DNA of 41,679 nucleotides, from assembly GCF_026008495.1 (NCBI RefSeq), contig NZ_BQUN01000030.1, forward strand, positions 1 through 41,679. Reading direction: 5' to 3'. This DNA comes from Streptomyces sp. A012304. Lineage in GTDB: Bacteria; Actinomycetota; Actinomycetes; Streptomycetales; Streptomycetaceae. The translations under genes were made by a program, and so were the position numbers. Every line of letters starts with the position of its first letter. The first letter of the stretch is position 1. The notes below the pieces were generated by a model. The model was not told the DNA's origin. It did not search any database and was given only the letters and a program-made list of their open reading frames with translations. This document shows positions 41,283-41,679 of the stretch, one piece after another.

Positions 41283-41513
41283 TCACTGCTGTCGGAGGCC
41301 ACTGCTGGTGCGCGCTTGGTTCAGCAGGCCGGTGATGTGCAGGTGGTGCTCCACGTCGCCACGGCGGGCACGTCGGGACAGGCCTCGCGACCGCCTTGCG
41401 CCGAAGACGTCACGGGGATGCCGGCCGGTGAAGCCGAGCAGGGGATGGGTGATGAAGCAGCGGGCATGTCTCGCCTCCGTGGCATCGAGGAACCCGGTCG
41501 GGTATCTACGTGC
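41283..41513 (-). other. Open frame without start codon, coding-like composition
   Basis: On the minus strand this 76-codon frame, ending TGA at 41283-41285, has strongly GC-biased third positions and reads ...HARCFITHPLLGFTGRHPRDVFG..., then a basic helix. It begins after a TAG that overlaps the -10-like part of the 34-bp element and has no ATG, GTG or TTG. It may be a remnant of a gene or an unusual leader. Apart from this, 41246-41617 contains only the 34-bp element and a terminator. Confidence 0.35.
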
Positions 41514-41514
41514 C

Positions 41515-41548
41515 TATAGAGGCGTGAAATGTGGTGTCCGTGTGACAT
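41515..41548 (-). promoter_or_regulatory. Shared 34-bp promoter/operator element, copy B
   Basis: 28 of 34 bases match copy A (31823-31856). The palindrome is GTGTC-N5-GACAT (41534-41548), one base from perfect, with CTCTATAGG in -10 position on the minus strand. It lies about 270 bases before the BTAD gene, farther than copy A from its gene. Confidence 0.65.
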
Positions 41549-41580
41549 GGAGGTCCGGCTTTTCTGCGCCACGGACGACT

Positions 41581-41608
41581 CAGGCCCCGGCTGACGCGCC
41601 GGGGCCTG
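41581..41608 (-). terminator. Terminator of the initiator tRNA
   Basis: CAGGCCCCGG (41581-41590) and CCGGGGCCTG (41599-41608) make a perfect 10-bp stem with an eight-base loop, nine bases beyond the tRNA 3' end on the minus strand. Confidence 0.8.
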
Positions 41609-41617
41609 AGAGAGAAG

Positions 41618-41679
41618 TAGCGGGGACAGGATTTGAACCTGCGACCTCTGGGTTATGAGCCCAGCGAGCTACCGAGCTG
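41618..41679 (-). tRNA. Initiator tRNA-fMet (CAT anticodon), partial
   Basis: Read on the minus strand, the segment contains the end of the D-arm, the anticodon stem-loop CTGGGCTCATAACCCAG with three consecutive G-C pairs (the hallmark of initiator tRNA), a normal T-arm (GCAGGTTCAAATCCTGT) and the 3' acceptor strand CCCCGCT with discriminator A at 41618. No CCA is encoded. The 5' end (acceptor and part of the D-arm) lies beyond the window. It would supply formylmethionine for translation start. An extra copy on an accessory element is unusual. Confidence 0.93.

Noticed and set aside
41266..41658. + strand frame ending in GTGFEPATSGL
   Set aside because: This ending is the well-known artefact of translating across the complement of a tRNA gene.
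1..41679. CRISPR array, insertion sequence or transposase
   Set aside because: No regularly spaced repeats were seen; the only dispersed repeats are the promoter boxes, the 34-bp element and the tRNA-like RNAs. No transposase or integrase frame was recognised.

Overview
The window looks like accessory DNA of a Streptomyces or close relative, most likely a giant linear plasmid or phage-plasmid rather than core chromosome. Supporting signs are very high GC with strong third-position GC bias, frequent GTG and TTG starts, leaderless-type genes, a 93-residue HupA-type HU protein, a WhiB-like Fe-S protein and an actinobacterial initiator tRNA. There are no ribosomal or central-metabolism operons, and no replication, partition or transfer genes that I could recognise. 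The host assignment is inference from family resemblance.

The main organising feature is a near-identical promoter module, always on the + strand, found ten times (starts at 117, 1545, 3430, 11643, 12982, 15474, 16320, 19957, 31903, 35742). It has a -35 of the TTGCNT type, an exactly 17-bp spacer that itself begins with a conserved AATTGGATTTA, and a -10 of the TANNNT type. Most + strand genes lie downstream of one of these boxes, so they probably form one regulon in this element.

Layout. (1) 117-4298: two copies of a structured tRNA-like RNA (169-355, 3474-3686), each just behind a box promoter and ahead of a TetR regulator and a HAD-fold protein respectively, with small unknown genes between. 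(2) 4497-11143: a mostly minus-strand block with a transglutaminase/papain-like protein, an M48 membrane protease, ComF-like phosphoribosyltransferase (PRTase), DprA and a HAD-PRTase fusion, with a divergent PP2C phosphatase and an unknown gene. This is the best candidate for an undescribed conflict or nucleotide-metabolite system. (3) 11236-15434: unknown small genes, a P-loop protein with a destroyed Walker A motif, and a GNAT acetyltransferase. (4) 15474-24852: nucleic-acid genes, namely a second GNAT, full-length NAD-dependent DNA ligase, an HU-like protein, a C5-cytosine methyltransferase and an RNB exoribonuclease carrying two dsRNA-binding domains but interrupted by one in-frame TAA. 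(5) 24985-31785: a WhiB-like remnant, a tandem pair of paralogous unknown genes, an isochorismatase fragment and a large unknown minus-strand protein. (6) 31903-35741: a tight operon of eight small unknown genes ending in a frameshifted RNA ligase. (7) 35742-41679: a GNAT paralogous to the one at 16477, two unknown genes, a stand-alone DndC, HupA, a BTAD-domain regulator and a partial initiator tRNA.

The functional theme is nucleic-acid processing, modification and repair (ligases for DNA and RNA, HAD protein of the RNA-repair type, dsRNA-directed RNB, methylation, phosphorothioation-type enzyme, nucleoid proteins, extra tRNA and tRNA-like RNAs). At least four genes carry a single disabling lesion, so either the element is decaying or the assembly has point errors.
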